In this document: piece by piece, positions 21,443 to 33,377 of the stretch
Numbering within the stretch: the stretch's first letter is position 1
How the letters are laid out: every line of letters begins with the position of its first letter
Source: Chondrosia reniformis
Lineage: Eukaryota; Porifera; Demospongiae; Chondrillida; Chondrillidae
Length of the DNA: 64,000 nucleotides
NCBI GenBank assembly: GCA_947172415.1
Contig: OX359199.1
Span: 81,001 to 145,000 of the forward strand
Direction of reading: 5' to 3'
Translations under genes and position numbers: made by a program
Notes under the pieces: model-generated
Told to the model about the DNA's origin: nothing
Databases searched by the model: none
What the model saw: the letters and a program-made list of their open reading frames with translations, nothing else

Positions 21443-24400
21443 ATATACATTATTTAAATTATTTTTATTTCCATTTTGTGATATATGTTAAATTGTTAAA
21501 TTAAAAACATATTCCACAACTCTAATATCACTCTTGCAGCTACAGGTGAGAGATATATCACATTAACTTTAGAATTTAATGTACATTAAGAGCAGAAACT
21601 CTACCAAACAAGGATGCTACAACCTGGTATTCACAGACATCTATAAAATTATAGCGAATGAGTCCAAACAAGAAGTACGTGGAATAATAACAGGGTGTGA
21701 TCTTAGTTTGTTTCTCGCGTTCACGGTGATGATGCAGTGAAGGGACTTCTCTTTAATTCGCTTACATGTTTAGCAGTAGTATACGAAGCATATCATCAGT
21801 CAATTTAATATAATTGAACTTTTATATAAGATGTACAAGTTTAAAATTATCAAAAATATACGAGAGTTTACGAGTCATTTTAACAAAAAAATTTCTTGAA
21901 TTGATCCGTTACTGCTAAGCTTTCCTGTACTTCTTTTCGCATCATCTTGAGAGATGACCCCAGGGCACACCACGTGGAGGTAGAAGTACTTCGTGCCCCA
22001 AAAGGCCTCCGGTTTCTCAACTCTGTTTGACACTTCCACTACTTGCGTCGTAAGAGAAGCTGCTCGGGAACGGTCCGGCGTACCTGACCGACCTGTGACC
22101 AGTTACTAGTCCTGCACTGCCTCACGCTACGGACAGAACAAGCCCGACCCTGGCGGACCACAAACTCCCACCAATGAGAATCATCATGTGCACACAACGC
22201 AGCTTGAGAGCACTGTACACAGACTTTAGCTCATTGGGATCGGCCAGGTTGCTTTAGAGTAGGGACCCATCGATGAACTATAAGATAGAAGAAAGAAATA
22301 CATATAAATAACAGCAAAAAATGCCAAATACACAATTCAAACAGTCATACATAGCAACCATGCGTAAAATCCAAGTGCAAATGCTTCCAAACCAACCTGA
22401 TGTGGCAGCCTACAATAGCTTCCTGACCGACTACGTAGTGGCACTGGACCACACCAACCTCCAGGTACGGGTCGTATAGCAAGAATCCGCAAGTGCCAAT
22501 TTAACACACAAGCAGGATTAATAGTGAGATACATCTCCAGGCACTAACCCATAGGTAGAGAGACCACCCCACTATACGAACACCGATGACCCTTCGGATA
22601 GGCATGTACCATGACTCGTGCTCCAAGCATGGTTTTCGCATCGATCCACACCAAAGTAGACCTCCAGAGTTGATAGCCCGGAGGCCAAAGACTGAAAATT
22701 TTCTTGCCTATTTATAAGAAATTGTCGGCGGGAAACATCGTGAACTTGGCGGAAAATCGTGGAATTGAAATTCTGTTTATTCTTTTCGATGTCATGTTCG
22801 GGAACAATGGACCGAACAATAGACAACATGTAGTACAAGACCCGACCTATTTAGCAGTCGTTATTGTTATTGATTTCAGACGCATGGCTATTCAGCGAAG
22901 CATGTCGAGTGGCTCCCCATGATATAGTTAAAAGTGCTTAGCTAATAAACAAGTTATTAATCTCAATGAATCTCTAATTGTTTTACCAGTAATCATTTAT
23001 TTTTCAATTAAACATTTGCGCATGCAAGCTCATGTCAAGCGGCATGTTTCATGCACAACACAGGACAATGAGAATCAAGGATACAAAGCCTTTCTTTTTA
23101 ATAATACCTTTAAATTTAACATAATGTGGTAATTAAGGAAGCTGTGATTCTTGTTAACAACGACATCTGTTTGAGTGTACTTTCGTGCATGTATTTATTA
23201 TGTGGGCATACGTAGCTAAATCCTTGTTCCACAATTTCGCACCTTCTGCATGACCGCTTACATGCAGACTCGCTAAAACCTATTGAGTTTCTTATTTTTA
23301 ACTTTTACACTTTCTATTATTGCTCAATCAATTTGTGAATCCAAAATGGCCGTTACTACTGCATGGAACTTTGGCGTTGTACATCACTTATTGGTAGGTC
23401 GTCTTGTTTAGAGAAATTGACAGACTATATAGCTGATTTAAATGAAGTCTATAATGTTTGTTAAGTTACAATGTTATGATTAGCATATTAATCAGCATCT
23501 TTAGAATACTAACTTGTGAGACTGTTCAAAAGTGACATTTATACTTCAACTACACTTTATACAAAGTAACATTTGAATCCACATGTATATGGCTTATTGT
23601 GCAGCCTATACTTTATTTGCTGTATATTCATCTATTTGCAGAAGATGGAAATCAAATGTCAGTTGCCTAGCAACATGTCCAATTAAGAAAGAGGGACAGA
23701 GTGGTAGGGAATAATTAAATTTTTTGGCTTAACCCATTCCAGTGAGAAAAGAAAGTATTTAAACAAGGGACATTTGCATGGAGTATAACACCTGTAAAGG
23801 ACCTGGACTACATCTGTTCAATGGGACTACCAGATTTAACATGTCTACCAGTCCCTAGTAACTCCTAGCTACCATAGTTCAGTTGGATGAGGTATGTAGT
23901 ACATGCTTACCAGGTTCTCTGTATCCTATATAGATGTGTATATATGTCTTTAACAGGACCTATCTGTGACTGATATATGTAGGAAGAGATGTACTTTATA
24001 AATTATTAAATTATCATTGACACATTTCTTTCCAACTGCTTCATTGTAACAGCACATGACAGTGGTTGATGTAATAACATGTTTTGCCAGGATTTGTGTC
24101 TGAGCATGCACTAATTGAATAGCAACTTTGCAATGCTTTCTTGTTATAAACTTAACTTTATAGTCCTTTAAGCTCTAAGAATTACAGTGTTCTATACTGT
24201 ATGGGAAGATAGAGATAGCAATCCTTAACATTGTACACCTTTATTTGAATAGTTATCAAGTTTGTTATTATCAATAAGTTTAGCAAGTGAGGCATGGTTT
24301 ATGTGTTGCCATGGTAACTTTAAACTGGTTATATTTGGCAATAGTACCTTATGTACGTAGCCATGGCAATAGCTGCATGTTTTACTGTATATTGACTGAG

Positions 24401-24983
24401 AATATATTGTATATCTTTGGAAAGGGTCATCTTTCAAGTTCGACGCAGTTAGAAGAAGTCCTTATTCTATTAATATATTGCATATTGCATATCACTTTCT
24501 TGTTTCATATTTAACTTATAAAAATCCATTCTTTGTTTCCCATGCAGGATTAACAAACATACCAACACTGTATAAATACAAACTGAATAGTGTACAAGTA
24601 AATATATTATAAACTATGTTTTGCATGTGTATATCCTATATATTGCACATTTGTTATGTGAGTGATTATTTTAGCTGCAAGCTTGTACCATTGAGGTGTA
24701 TTTATATATATTTCTGTAAGTGACTCTATACTGGACACTAATTTTGCCCTATCACTCACTCACCATATTTTTAGTTTTTATTTCTGTACATTTGATTGAG
24801 TTATGGAACAAAATGTATAATTAATATATGCTATACTTCTGAACTAGTTTTCGAAACCTGAGTGAGCTTTTATTTGTCACCGGAAACAGCCCCACCCAAA
24901 GCATGTTACAATAATATTTACCACTAGATGACGTCATCATTACGAAGAGAAGACAAAGAAGTGGTCGACAGGGATTCCACGAT
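21443..24983. other. 3.5-kb interval without a resolved gene
   Basis: AT-rich apart from a GC-richer island at about 21950-22720. In that island frames are open on both strands with splice-like boundaries (plus strand ...RDDPRAHHVEVEVLRAPKG; minus strand ...EKPEAFWGTKYFYLHVV), and I could not decide the strand. At 23346 an ATG opens MAVTTAWNFGVVHHLL before a gtaggt donor, but it finds only a short continuation. No tRNA or rRNA was recognised. Confidence 0.4.
22360..22714 (+). CDS. Possible small two-exon gene, unrecognised
   Basis: ATG at 22360 opens MRKIQVQMLPNQPDVAAYNS up to donor cag|gtacgg at 22464. A phase-0 continuation from an acceptor at 22550 (taggtag) reads RDHPTIRTPMTLRIGMYHDS to a stop at 22714, about 88 residues in total. 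Composition and codon use look coding, but minus-strand frames over the same bases also look plausible. The upstream end may be incomplete. No family was recognised. Confidence 0.3.
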
Positions 24984-26739
24984 ATGTCTGCTCCAGTAAG
25001 CTTCGCATCGACCACACCTCTCGATCTCGTAAATTAAATTACTATTGCACAGTTAATGTAGTTATTAAGTATTGTTTGTGCTATTTAGGTCTTGAATAGA
25101 AGTACATATAACAATTGTAATAAGCTTTAAATATATGTAATTAGTTTTCGAATGTAAATATATAATTTTCGCAATTCTTAGGAGGCAAAGCGCAGTCAAC
25201 CAATTGCAAATGAAATCACTATTGGCGATCTATTAGATTTTATTCCCAAAATGTCACCTAAATGGTACGAGCTTGCACATGCCTTAGATATGGATAAATT
25301 GGCAGACTCTCTGAAGCAAAGAGAATCGGGCGATGATAGAAAATGTTTGCAAATTATAAAGGAATGGAAAAATTCTGGAAAAAATGTTTCCTACGAAAGA
25401 TTGTACACAGCACTGTCGTCTCCTCTGGTAGGCCTCCCAGAAGTAGCTGAGGAGATACGTTCCAAAGTGAGTGGGCATGAACACTGTCCAGTAAGCTCAT
25501 AATAACCTTTAGATATTAAATTGAAAGGATTCATTAGAACAGCATGCAGTTAGCTATTTAATCATTGCATTTTAATTATATTGTTAAGTACTTTAACTGT
25601 TAAAGTACTTCAATTCATGTAGACTCAGCCTGAAGATCATACACTGAAACGAGGAACAAGTCGAGATAAATCCGAGGTATCTGAGAAGTGATCACATGAT
25701 TCTTGACCTTGACCTTACAAAATTCTGTTACAGGTGTTCCAAGCTGGTCCTCTGCAGAAATTTTAAAGACAGAAACAAACTGTTTCCTCTCACATTCAAT
25801 ACCACTCAATACCCAATACTGCATGCCATGGGTGTCATTGCAGACAGTAAGAGAAAGTTGACCATCTGTGGAGCTACATCTCCAAAACGAGAAGATGCTA
25901 TGAAGGTGTTCCAATTTGACATGGTCAGTGGAGAGTGGCAGCTCCTCTGTATAGCTCCACAGTACAGATGCGGTGTCACCTGTATGGAAGGGTCCCTGAT
26001 AGTCATTGGAGGATACAAGTGTGGAGAAGAGGAGTCTCAAGACACTATCACCAATCAAGTCTCCAGTTGGATTTTAAGTGATCTAGTCATTCTGAAGAAA
26101 AAGGAATGGAATTCTACCAAATACCCATCCATGCATGAAAAGCGATTTCGTCCAGGTGTTGCTTGCCATGACAATGTAGTTGTGGTAGCTGGAGGTACCA
26201 GCAAAGGTCCTTTGGAAGGTGGGTTTAGCAGTAATGATATTCATGACAGTGTAGAAGTGTTGAAGGACGGATCCAAACAGTGGACTCTACTGAAGAATTG
26301 TTTGCCGAAGCCACTCTTTGCAGCCAGTCTCTCTCAGATAGGGGAATACCTCTACCTTGCTAGTGGCTTTAATGGTGAGTTTACATCTGAACGTAACGTG
26401 TGGAAAGTAAAATGGCAGGACCTTCCGACTGAAATTCGAGGATGGGAATGCTTAGAGGCACCACCACCAGTTCGTGATGCCTCATTATTAGAGAGGGCAA
26501 GCCATCCGATACTGATTGGAGGGTTTAAAGGTCAAGAGGCCTCCAGTGACATCTTTATGTACACTGATCAAGACGATTGGCAAAGAATTGGCCAATTGCA
26601 CCATGCACGGGGTCGTCCCTGTGTTGTTGCAATTAATGCAACATCCTTTATGGTTGTTGGAGGAACAACCCGCTTGATGGTGGAAGAATGGAAGAAGGAA
26701 GAAGCTTACAAGAAGCAAATGGAACTCGTATATTATTAG
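24984..26739 (+). CDS. Death-domain / kelch protein, paralogue 1
   Basis: Exons 24984-24995 (MSAP), 25182-25466, 25623-25676 and a kelch exon from about 25734 to 26739. The second exon is a death domain (LLDFIPKMSPKWYELAHALD ... CLQIIKEWKNSG ... LVGLPEVAEEIRSK). The last encodes about six kelch blades in one exon. It is nearly identical to the 3' exons of the gene at 33.4-38.9 kb, but the CARD, middle-domain and coiled-coil exons are absent. Relative to that copy, the start of the kelch exon is 7 bp longer, and the phase-0 reading from the death-domain exon hits a stop after 10 codons. The kelch frame can be reached only through a weak alternative donor (gag aa|gtgatc), so the gene may be frameshifted. 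Death domains assemble apoptotic and NF-kB-type signalling complexes. Confidence 0.75.
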
Positions 26740-26953
26740 GAATTTCCAGATAGTCATTGACACATTTTTTGAGAATTATATTCTTTGCAAGCATATGCAT
26801 GTGCGTATTTTTATATAGTTTATATAAAAGGAGGTTTGTAGTTCTATATATTTTCTTGCACAAGTATGTAAATATTAGTAAGAACTTACATATGAAGTAC
26901 AAGGTTTAACTTGTAATTAATTTAAAATTGATAATTTTAATTAATTATTAATT

Positions 26954-27790
26954 TCATTGTTTCTGCTGAAGATATTTATGATATTTATCATTTTGTGTTT
27001 GCCACATTTTATTCAGTTTCTTCCTCTGCTTATCACTCAGGGTTTTACCCTCAGCATCATGAGTGGGGATACCCTACAGGAGAGGTAGCCATGTCACATG
27101 ACCATCACATGACACTGCTAGATGGTCAGCACCTGTTCATCAAACTGGCTATACCTGTCAGTTTCACTCTTAAACATTTCTTCAGGAGGTACCTTCATCA
27201 GCTCCTCTCGTTTCAACTGCACACAAACACAGACTGGTCAAATACAGACTGGTCAAACACAGACTGGTTAAATACAGACTGGTCAAACACAGACTGGTCA
27301 AATACAGACATGGTCAAATACAGACTGGTCAGAGCAATATGTCCTAACTATCACAGTGTGTCCGACTGACTCTACTTTCTTCAAGTTTCCTTTTCTGCTC
27401 ATCCTTCAACTTTTGTTTCTCTTCTTGTTTCTATACAAGGAATGAGAAGATTGCAAAACAGGTCACATGACAGTCACACGACCTCCATATGCCAACCATT
27501 CTCTCCTCTTCTTTTGCTTGTCTAATTGCTTCTTTTCCAACAATCTTTATAACAGAACAACCATCCTTATCCTCCAGTCTCACTCCCAGTTCAGCCAAAT
27601 CTTCATTCCAAAGTCTGTCACAAGCTTCCAATAAGGCCTCATCTGAAATGAGATTAGAAATGGTAACACCATAACCTAATGATATGGTTTTACTCACTCT
27701 TTGTTTTTAGAGCCTCTATACGTACAGTCTCCCTAAATTGAGCCAACAACTCCAAATAAGGCATTGCTACAGTCTCCTATAGCAACATAC
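26954..27790 (-). pseudogene. Duplicated 3' fragment of cysteinyl-tRNA synthetase (copy 1)
   Basis: Carries the last five exons of CARS, including [20 protein letters not shown] and the terminal exon [20 protein letters not shown], nearly identical to 39056-39835. Nothing upstream of the [21 protein letters not shown] exon remains (here the acceptor-side text diverges at about 27790). It lies convergent to the kelch gene, exactly as in the intact locus. It is a by-product of segmental duplication and cannot encode a working enzyme. Confidence 0.85.
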
Positions 27791-27992
27791 AAAACATCAC
27801 ACTGTGCAGCTCTGTACACCAAACTCCACACTTAATGAGGTACTGATGTTTATGTGAAAATGTAATATACTTTTTTCCAGATATGCTAGCAACTGTAGCA
27901 AGCCCTGCTGACTTTGTTTGTTTTGCAACCCTACTATATACGTACATCGAGCTCGAGATTCGTGGTTTTTATGGGTGTGTCTAGCTTACAAA

Positions 27993-29663
27993 ATGTCTGA
28001 AGGTAGGTAGTAAGTCTAGAGATCCTAACAATTAACAATGTCTCTGTATCACATATTGAAATTTTAGTGGTTAATTAAAACGTACATACCGTACTTCGTA
28101 TTTAATCTAGATAGGTTATGGTTGAATTACTTGCACGTATGGACTCTAGTATGTACGTACGTAAACGGGAGCAGTTGTATGGGTGCATTCACTCAACTTT
28201 TGATTGATATTTTCCTGTTTGTACATTTGTAGAACTACTTAAAGATCAAATTGGCTTTTTCATCAAGCAAATACATGATCAGTTGGTAAATAACTGCGAT
28301 GTTCGTAGAGTGTCAACCCGTCTTCATCAACTCGGTGCTATCAATCCTAGCGAGCTAGAGCGAGTTGGTCAGAAGGTACCAGAATTAGGAACAGCTAACA
28401 GAGCTCTTTATGAGATTTTAGTTGGTGATCCGGATAAGAAAAAGTTAAATCATCTATCTACTGCACTTAAGGAGGACACTTCTCATGGAAATCATAAAGA
28501 ACTAGCGGAAGTTATTGACAAATATTTAGCAAGTAAGTTGTTTAGCAGATTTGGAGGACATATACATGAAATAATCTCAGAGTTATGTAATTGTTATGAT
28601 ATGGACCATTGGCCTGTTCATATACGTATGTTGACATGTCCGCTAGTTAGTCTTGTTTCAGTCCCTAACTATTTTGGTACTAAACATTCTTGCTTTGATG
28701 CATGACTAATCTCCCATAGATCAACTTTAGTTCAAGTAATGAATGGAATATACGTGTATGCATGTGTTATATATATATATATATATATATACATATATCA
28801 TTATATGCATTGTTTGTGTTATATTAATTTCCCTTCTCCCTTCAGATGCCACACCTCCCAAGCCAACCCCACCCCCATCAGCTACAGAAGCTCAGCTAAC
28901 ACCTCCACTTTCCGACATCTCAGAGATTGACACCTGGAAACCCGTCATTAAAGCTTTTGAGGATCGAAAGCAACTCTTAAAATATCCAGGAGCATATAAG
29001 CTTAAAGAAAAGTACACTTCAATAAATGAGAAATTGGGAAAGTGTCTCTCAGACCTATCTGAAAAGCAGTTGAAAAGCCTTCATTGTGCAGTCCGCACTG
29101 GAATTAAAGGCCATTTAAGCAAGCAGATTCAAGTAGACATTCCACTATCTGAAAATGATATCCTTGACTACATTTTTGAATGGAGCAGTCCCTTGGATGT
29201 GCGACTGATTGCTGAAGCTGCAAAAGCTATAGGAGAAACAAAAGCTCTCAAGAAATTCATTTCTAACCACAAATTTGATGTTATCAAGTTTTCTACAGAA
29301 TTACTTGGAAATCTTCAAAAGGAAAGAGCAGAGCTTCCTGCTGATGACGCCCGCTTGGGGATAAAGGTCAACCAGGATCCTGATGACTACATGTTGGCTG
29401 AGCTATTTCGCTTGCAGATCTACTTGATAGAAATCCTTGGTATCGATAAAGTTCTGTTTGAAGGATTTGCTGCTGGCTGCACCATGGTGATGTTCCGACT
29501 GATGAAGGAGGCCGCAGTAATGATTGCTCCAATCCTCCTGTCACATGTGTGTCAGCTGAAAGAGTTTGGAGTTGAGAAGATCATTGTATTTGGCTACTTT
29601 GCCATTGATGTTCAACTTGGAACTCTGCATGTTCCTTCAGTGAGTACATCATTACATTTGTAA
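27993..29663 (+). CDS. CARD protein with helical middle domain, truncated paralogue 2
   Basis: Exons 27993-28002, 28233-28532 and 28846-29639, phases closing. If the final donor (tca|gtgagt) is not used, reading continues VSTSLHL to a stop at 29663, giving 375 residues. Residues about 5-100 resemble a CARD/death-fold bundle (HDQLVNNCDVRRVSTRLHQL ... ANRALYEILVGD ... LAEVIDKYLA). A Pro-rich linker follows, then a helical domain ending IDKVLFEGFAAG..MVMFRLMKEAAVM..GVEKIIVFGYFAID. It is closely similar to the first exons of the gene at 33378. The coiled-coil and death-domain exons of that gene are deleted here: sequence matching 35276 jumps at 30063/30064 into the middle of a kelch exon. Confidence 0.75.
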
Positions 29664-30063
29664 GGCCATTAACATCATATTATATTTAGGCCAATTATTG
29701 ACTGTGCCATATTTGTACCACTTGCATATTATATTGGGTAGTTTACTACACCAAATAAGTGTATGCACCGCTTTGATTCTGTCCCAGTGATAGCTATATA
29801 TAGCTATGATGTCCACTGTATATGGTATGCAAGGAATTATTAGCCATAGCAATTGCATGTGTCTTTGGCTTTTGTCAGTATATTTTGTATTGTTGTATTC
29901 AATACATATGTATGTCATAACTATATATATGTGTATATATTGCTGGCCTATTTAATATTACTTTTATACATTTTAAAGCAGCTTGATTGTGAACTGCATG
30001 CATTATAAACAAGGTCTTATCATAGTAGTTGTGGTTCAATTGCTGTTGGTCGTATGGTTAGTT

Positions 30064-30937
30064 TGTGCTACATCTCCAAAACGAGAAGATGCTGTGAAGG
30101 TGTTCCAATTTGACATGGTCAGTGGAGAGTGGCAGGTCCTCTGTATAGCTCCACAGTACAGATGCGGTGTCACCTATATATATGGAAGGGTCCTTGATAG
30201 TCATTGGAGGATACAAGTGTGGAGAAGACGAGTCTCAAGACACTATCACCAATCAAGTCTCCAGTTGGATTTTAAGTGATCTAGTCATTCTGAAGAAAAA
30301 GGAATGGAATTCTACCAAATACCCATCCATGCATGAAAAGCGATTTCGTCCAGGTGTTGCTTGCCATGATAATGTAGTTGTGGTAGCTGGAGGTACCAGC
30401 AAAGGTCCTTTGGAAGGTGGGTTTAGCAGTAATGATATTCACGACAGTGTAGAAGTGTTGAAGGACGGATCCAAACAGTGGACTCTACTGAAGAATTGTT
30501 TGCCGAAGCCACTCTTTGCAGCCAGTCTCTCTCAGATAGGGGAATACCTCTACCTTGCTAGTGGCTTTAATGGTGAGTTTATGTCTGAAAGTAACGCGTG
30601 GAAAGTAAAATGGCAGGACATTACAACTGAAATTCGAGGATGGGAATGCTTAGAGGCCCAACCACCAGTTCGTGATGCCTCATTATTAGAGAGGGCGAGC
30701 CATCCGATACTGATTGGAGGGTTTAAAGGTCAAGAGGCCTCCAGTGACATCTTTATGTACACTGATCAAGACGATTGGCAAAGAATTGGCCAATTGCACC
30801 ATGCACGAGGTCGTCCCTGTGTTGCTGCAATTAATGCAACATCCTTTATGGTTGTTGGAGGAACAACCCGCTTGACTGTGGAAGGTTGGAAGAAGGAAGA
30901 AGCTTACAAGAAGCAAATGGAACTCGTATATTATTAG
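30064..30937 (+). pseudogene. Kelch exon relic (5'-truncated, frameshifted)
   Basis: Over 95% identical by eye to the kelch exons at 25.9-26.7 and 38.0-38.9 kb. It begins abruptly at the equivalent of 37985 with no acceptor. A 4-bp insertion at about 30174 (CACCTATATATATGG versus CACCTGTATGG) breaks the frame. The 256-codon remainder up to 30937 is still open, so decay is recent or the 3' part is still transcribed. Confidence 0.8.
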
Positions 30938-31999
30938 GAATTTCCAGATAGTCATTGACACATTTTTTGAGAATTATATTCTTTGCAAGCATATGCATGT
31001 ACGTATTTTTATATAGTTTATATAAAAGGAGGTTTGTAGTTCTATATATTTTCTTGCACAAGTATGCAAATATTAGTAAGAACTTACATATGAAGTACAA
31101 GGTTTAACTTGTAATTAATTTAAAATTGATAATTTTAATTAATTATTAATTTCATTGTTTCTGCTGAAGATATTTATGATATTTATCATTTTGTGTTTGC
31201 CACATTTTATTCAGTTTCTTCCTCTGCTTATCACTCAGGGTTTTACCCTCAGCATCATGAGTGGGGATACCCTACATGAGAGGTAGTCATGTCACATGAC
31301 CATCACATGACACTGCTAGATGGTCAGCACCTGTTCATCAAACTGGCTATACTTGTCAGTTTCACTCTTAAACATTTCTTCAGGAGGTACCTTCATCAGC
31401 TCCTCTCGTTTCAACTGCACACAAACACACACATGGTCAAATACAGACTGGTCAAATACAGACTGGTCAAATACAGACTGGTCAAATACAGACATGGTCA
31501 AATCAATATGTCCTAAACTATCACAGTGTGTCCGACTGACTCTACTTTCTTCAAGTTTCCTTTTCTGCTCATCCTTCAACTTTTGTTTCTCTTCTTGTTT
31601 CTATATAAGGAATGAGAAGATTGCAAAACAGGTCACATGACAGTCACATGACCTCCATATGCCAACCATTCTCTCCTCTTCTTTTGCTTGTCTAATTGCT
31701 TCTTTTCCAACAATCTTTATAACAGAACAACCATCCTTATCCTCCAGTCTCACTCCCAGTTCAGCCAAATCCTCATTCCGAAGTCTGTCACAAGCTTCCA
31801 ATAAGGCCTCATCTGAAATGAGATTAGAAATGGTAACACCATAACCTAATGATATGGGTTTACTCACTCTTTGTTTTTAGAGCCTCTATCATCTTGTACT
31901 GGTCCAGTATGGACTTGGAGCAAGCTCTCCTCTGCAGGTCCTTCACTGACAGAAAGAACTCCTACCAGATACACCAGAGGGAATGGAGCATCTGCAAGT

Positions 32000-32660
32000 G
32001 GGTGTGTCTGTGAGGTGGGTGTGCCTGTGAGGTGGGTGTGTCTGTGAGGTGGGTGTGTCTATGAGGTGGGTGTGTCTATGAGGTGGGTGTGTCTATGAGG
32101 TGAGTGTGTCTATGAGGTGGGTGTGTCTATGAGGTGGGTGTGTCCATGAGGTGGGTGTGTCTGTGAGGTGGGTGTGTCTATGAGGTGGGTGTGTCTGTGA
32201 GGTGGGTGTGTCTGTGAGGTGGGTGTGTCTGTGAGGTGGGTGTGTCTGTGAGGTGGGTGCGTCTGTGAGGTGGGTGTGTCTGTGAGGTGGGTGTGTCTGT
32301 AAGAGGTGGGTGTGCCTGTGAGGTGGGCGTGTCTGTGAGGTGGGTGTGCCTGTGAGGTGGGTGTGCCTGTGAGGTGGGTGTGTCTATAAGAGGTGGGTGT
32401 GCCTGTGTCTGTGAGGTGGGTGTGTCTGTAAGAGGTGGGTGTGCCTGTGAGGTGGGTGTGTCTGTAATAGGTGGGTGTGCCTGTGAGGTGGGTGTGTCTG
32501 TGAGGTGGGTGTGTCTGTGAGGTGGGTGTGTCCGTAAGGTGGGTGTGTCTGTAAGAGGTGGGTGTGTCTGTAAGAGGTGGGTGTGTCTGTGAGGTGGATG
32601 TGTCTGTGAGGTGGGTGTGTCTGTGAGGTGGGTGTGTCTGTGAGGTGGGTGTGTCCCTAC
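32000..32660. repeat. 17-18 bp GT-rich minisatellite (GTGAGGTGGGTGTGTCT)
   Basis: About 37 copies, with variants carrying GTAAGA inserts. The same array, shorter, lies in the intact CARS intron at 41625-41990. On the CARS coding strand copies read as pyrimidine plus CTTACAG. Confidence 0.95.
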
Positions 32661-32964
32661 CTGGTACATCTTCTCAGTCTGCTTTGCCTCTCCCATAGTG
32701 TTCTGACTGTAGTCTAAAGTGGCGTCCCACGCATGGAGGAGGAAGGCCAACCTCAACTGACGAGCAGTGTTCTGACTCAGCGCTTCCTAATAAGGATATG
32801 GGAAGACACTCATAATACAGTGAAGCCTGTCTATGCGGTCGACATCTAAACTTGGCCTTATTAGAGAGGTGGCCACATTGTAGAAATGGTTGTGGTTACA
32901 CTCACTTTGATAGTGATAAAATTCTTTAATGACTTTGACATTTTGCATCTTTCTATAGTCAAGT

Positions 32965-33290
32965 GTCCAGTGTGCAGGAAGTAATTAACCCACTGATCGT
33001 ATTGATAGTGAGCCTATTGGACATAAACAGGAAGTAATTAACCCACTGATCATATTGATAGTGAGCCTAGTGGACATAAACAGGAAGTAATTAACCCACT
33101 GATCGTATTGATAGTGAGCCTAGGGGACACAAACAGGAAGTAATTAACCCACTGATCATATTGATAGTGAGCCTAGTGGACATAAACAGGAAGTAATTAA
33201 CCCACTGATCGTATTGATAGTGAACCTAGTGGACATAAACAGGAAGTAATTACCCCACTGATCGTATTGATAGTGAGCCTAGTATCCATT
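32965..33290. repeat. 53-bp minisatellite copying a CARS acceptor and exon start
   Basis: Six copies. On the minus strand each unit contains the acceptor CCTAG and the exon bases encoding [13 protein letters not shown]. The intact gene has three to four copies at 42311-42475. Confidence 0.9.
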
Positions 33291-33377
33291 ATAAGGAATG
33301 AGAAGATCGCAAAACAGGTCACATGACATCCATATGTCAAACCATTCTCTGCCTAATTGTAAGTCTATAAATATAAG

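Larger units (their letters stand above)
31152..33360 (-). pseudogene. Duplicated, internally deleted CARS fragment (copy 2)
   Basis: Contains the last CARS exons (31152 to about 31880), then a junction at about 31888 straight into the exon encoding [15 protein letters not shown]. The intron array, the exon [20 protein letters not shown] (about 32661-32786) and the KMSKS exon with its expanded 53-bp array (to about 33290) follow. The exons equivalent to 39772-41416 are missing, as is everything 5' of the KMSKS exon. A scrap of the CARS C-terminal intron closes it (33291-33360). The donor after SARQ..KMYQ is GT here, whereas the intact gene has GC. Confidence 0.85.

Noticed and set aside
23870..23930. 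tRNA-like A box (TAGTTCAGTTGG) followed by GGTTC
   Set aside because: The B box is incomplete and no cloverleaf closes; at most a decayed SINE fragment.
27187..27220. CTGATGA near GAAAC on the minus strand
   Set aside because: The motifs are in the wrong order for a hammerhead and belong to the CARS coding exon [10 protein letters not shown].
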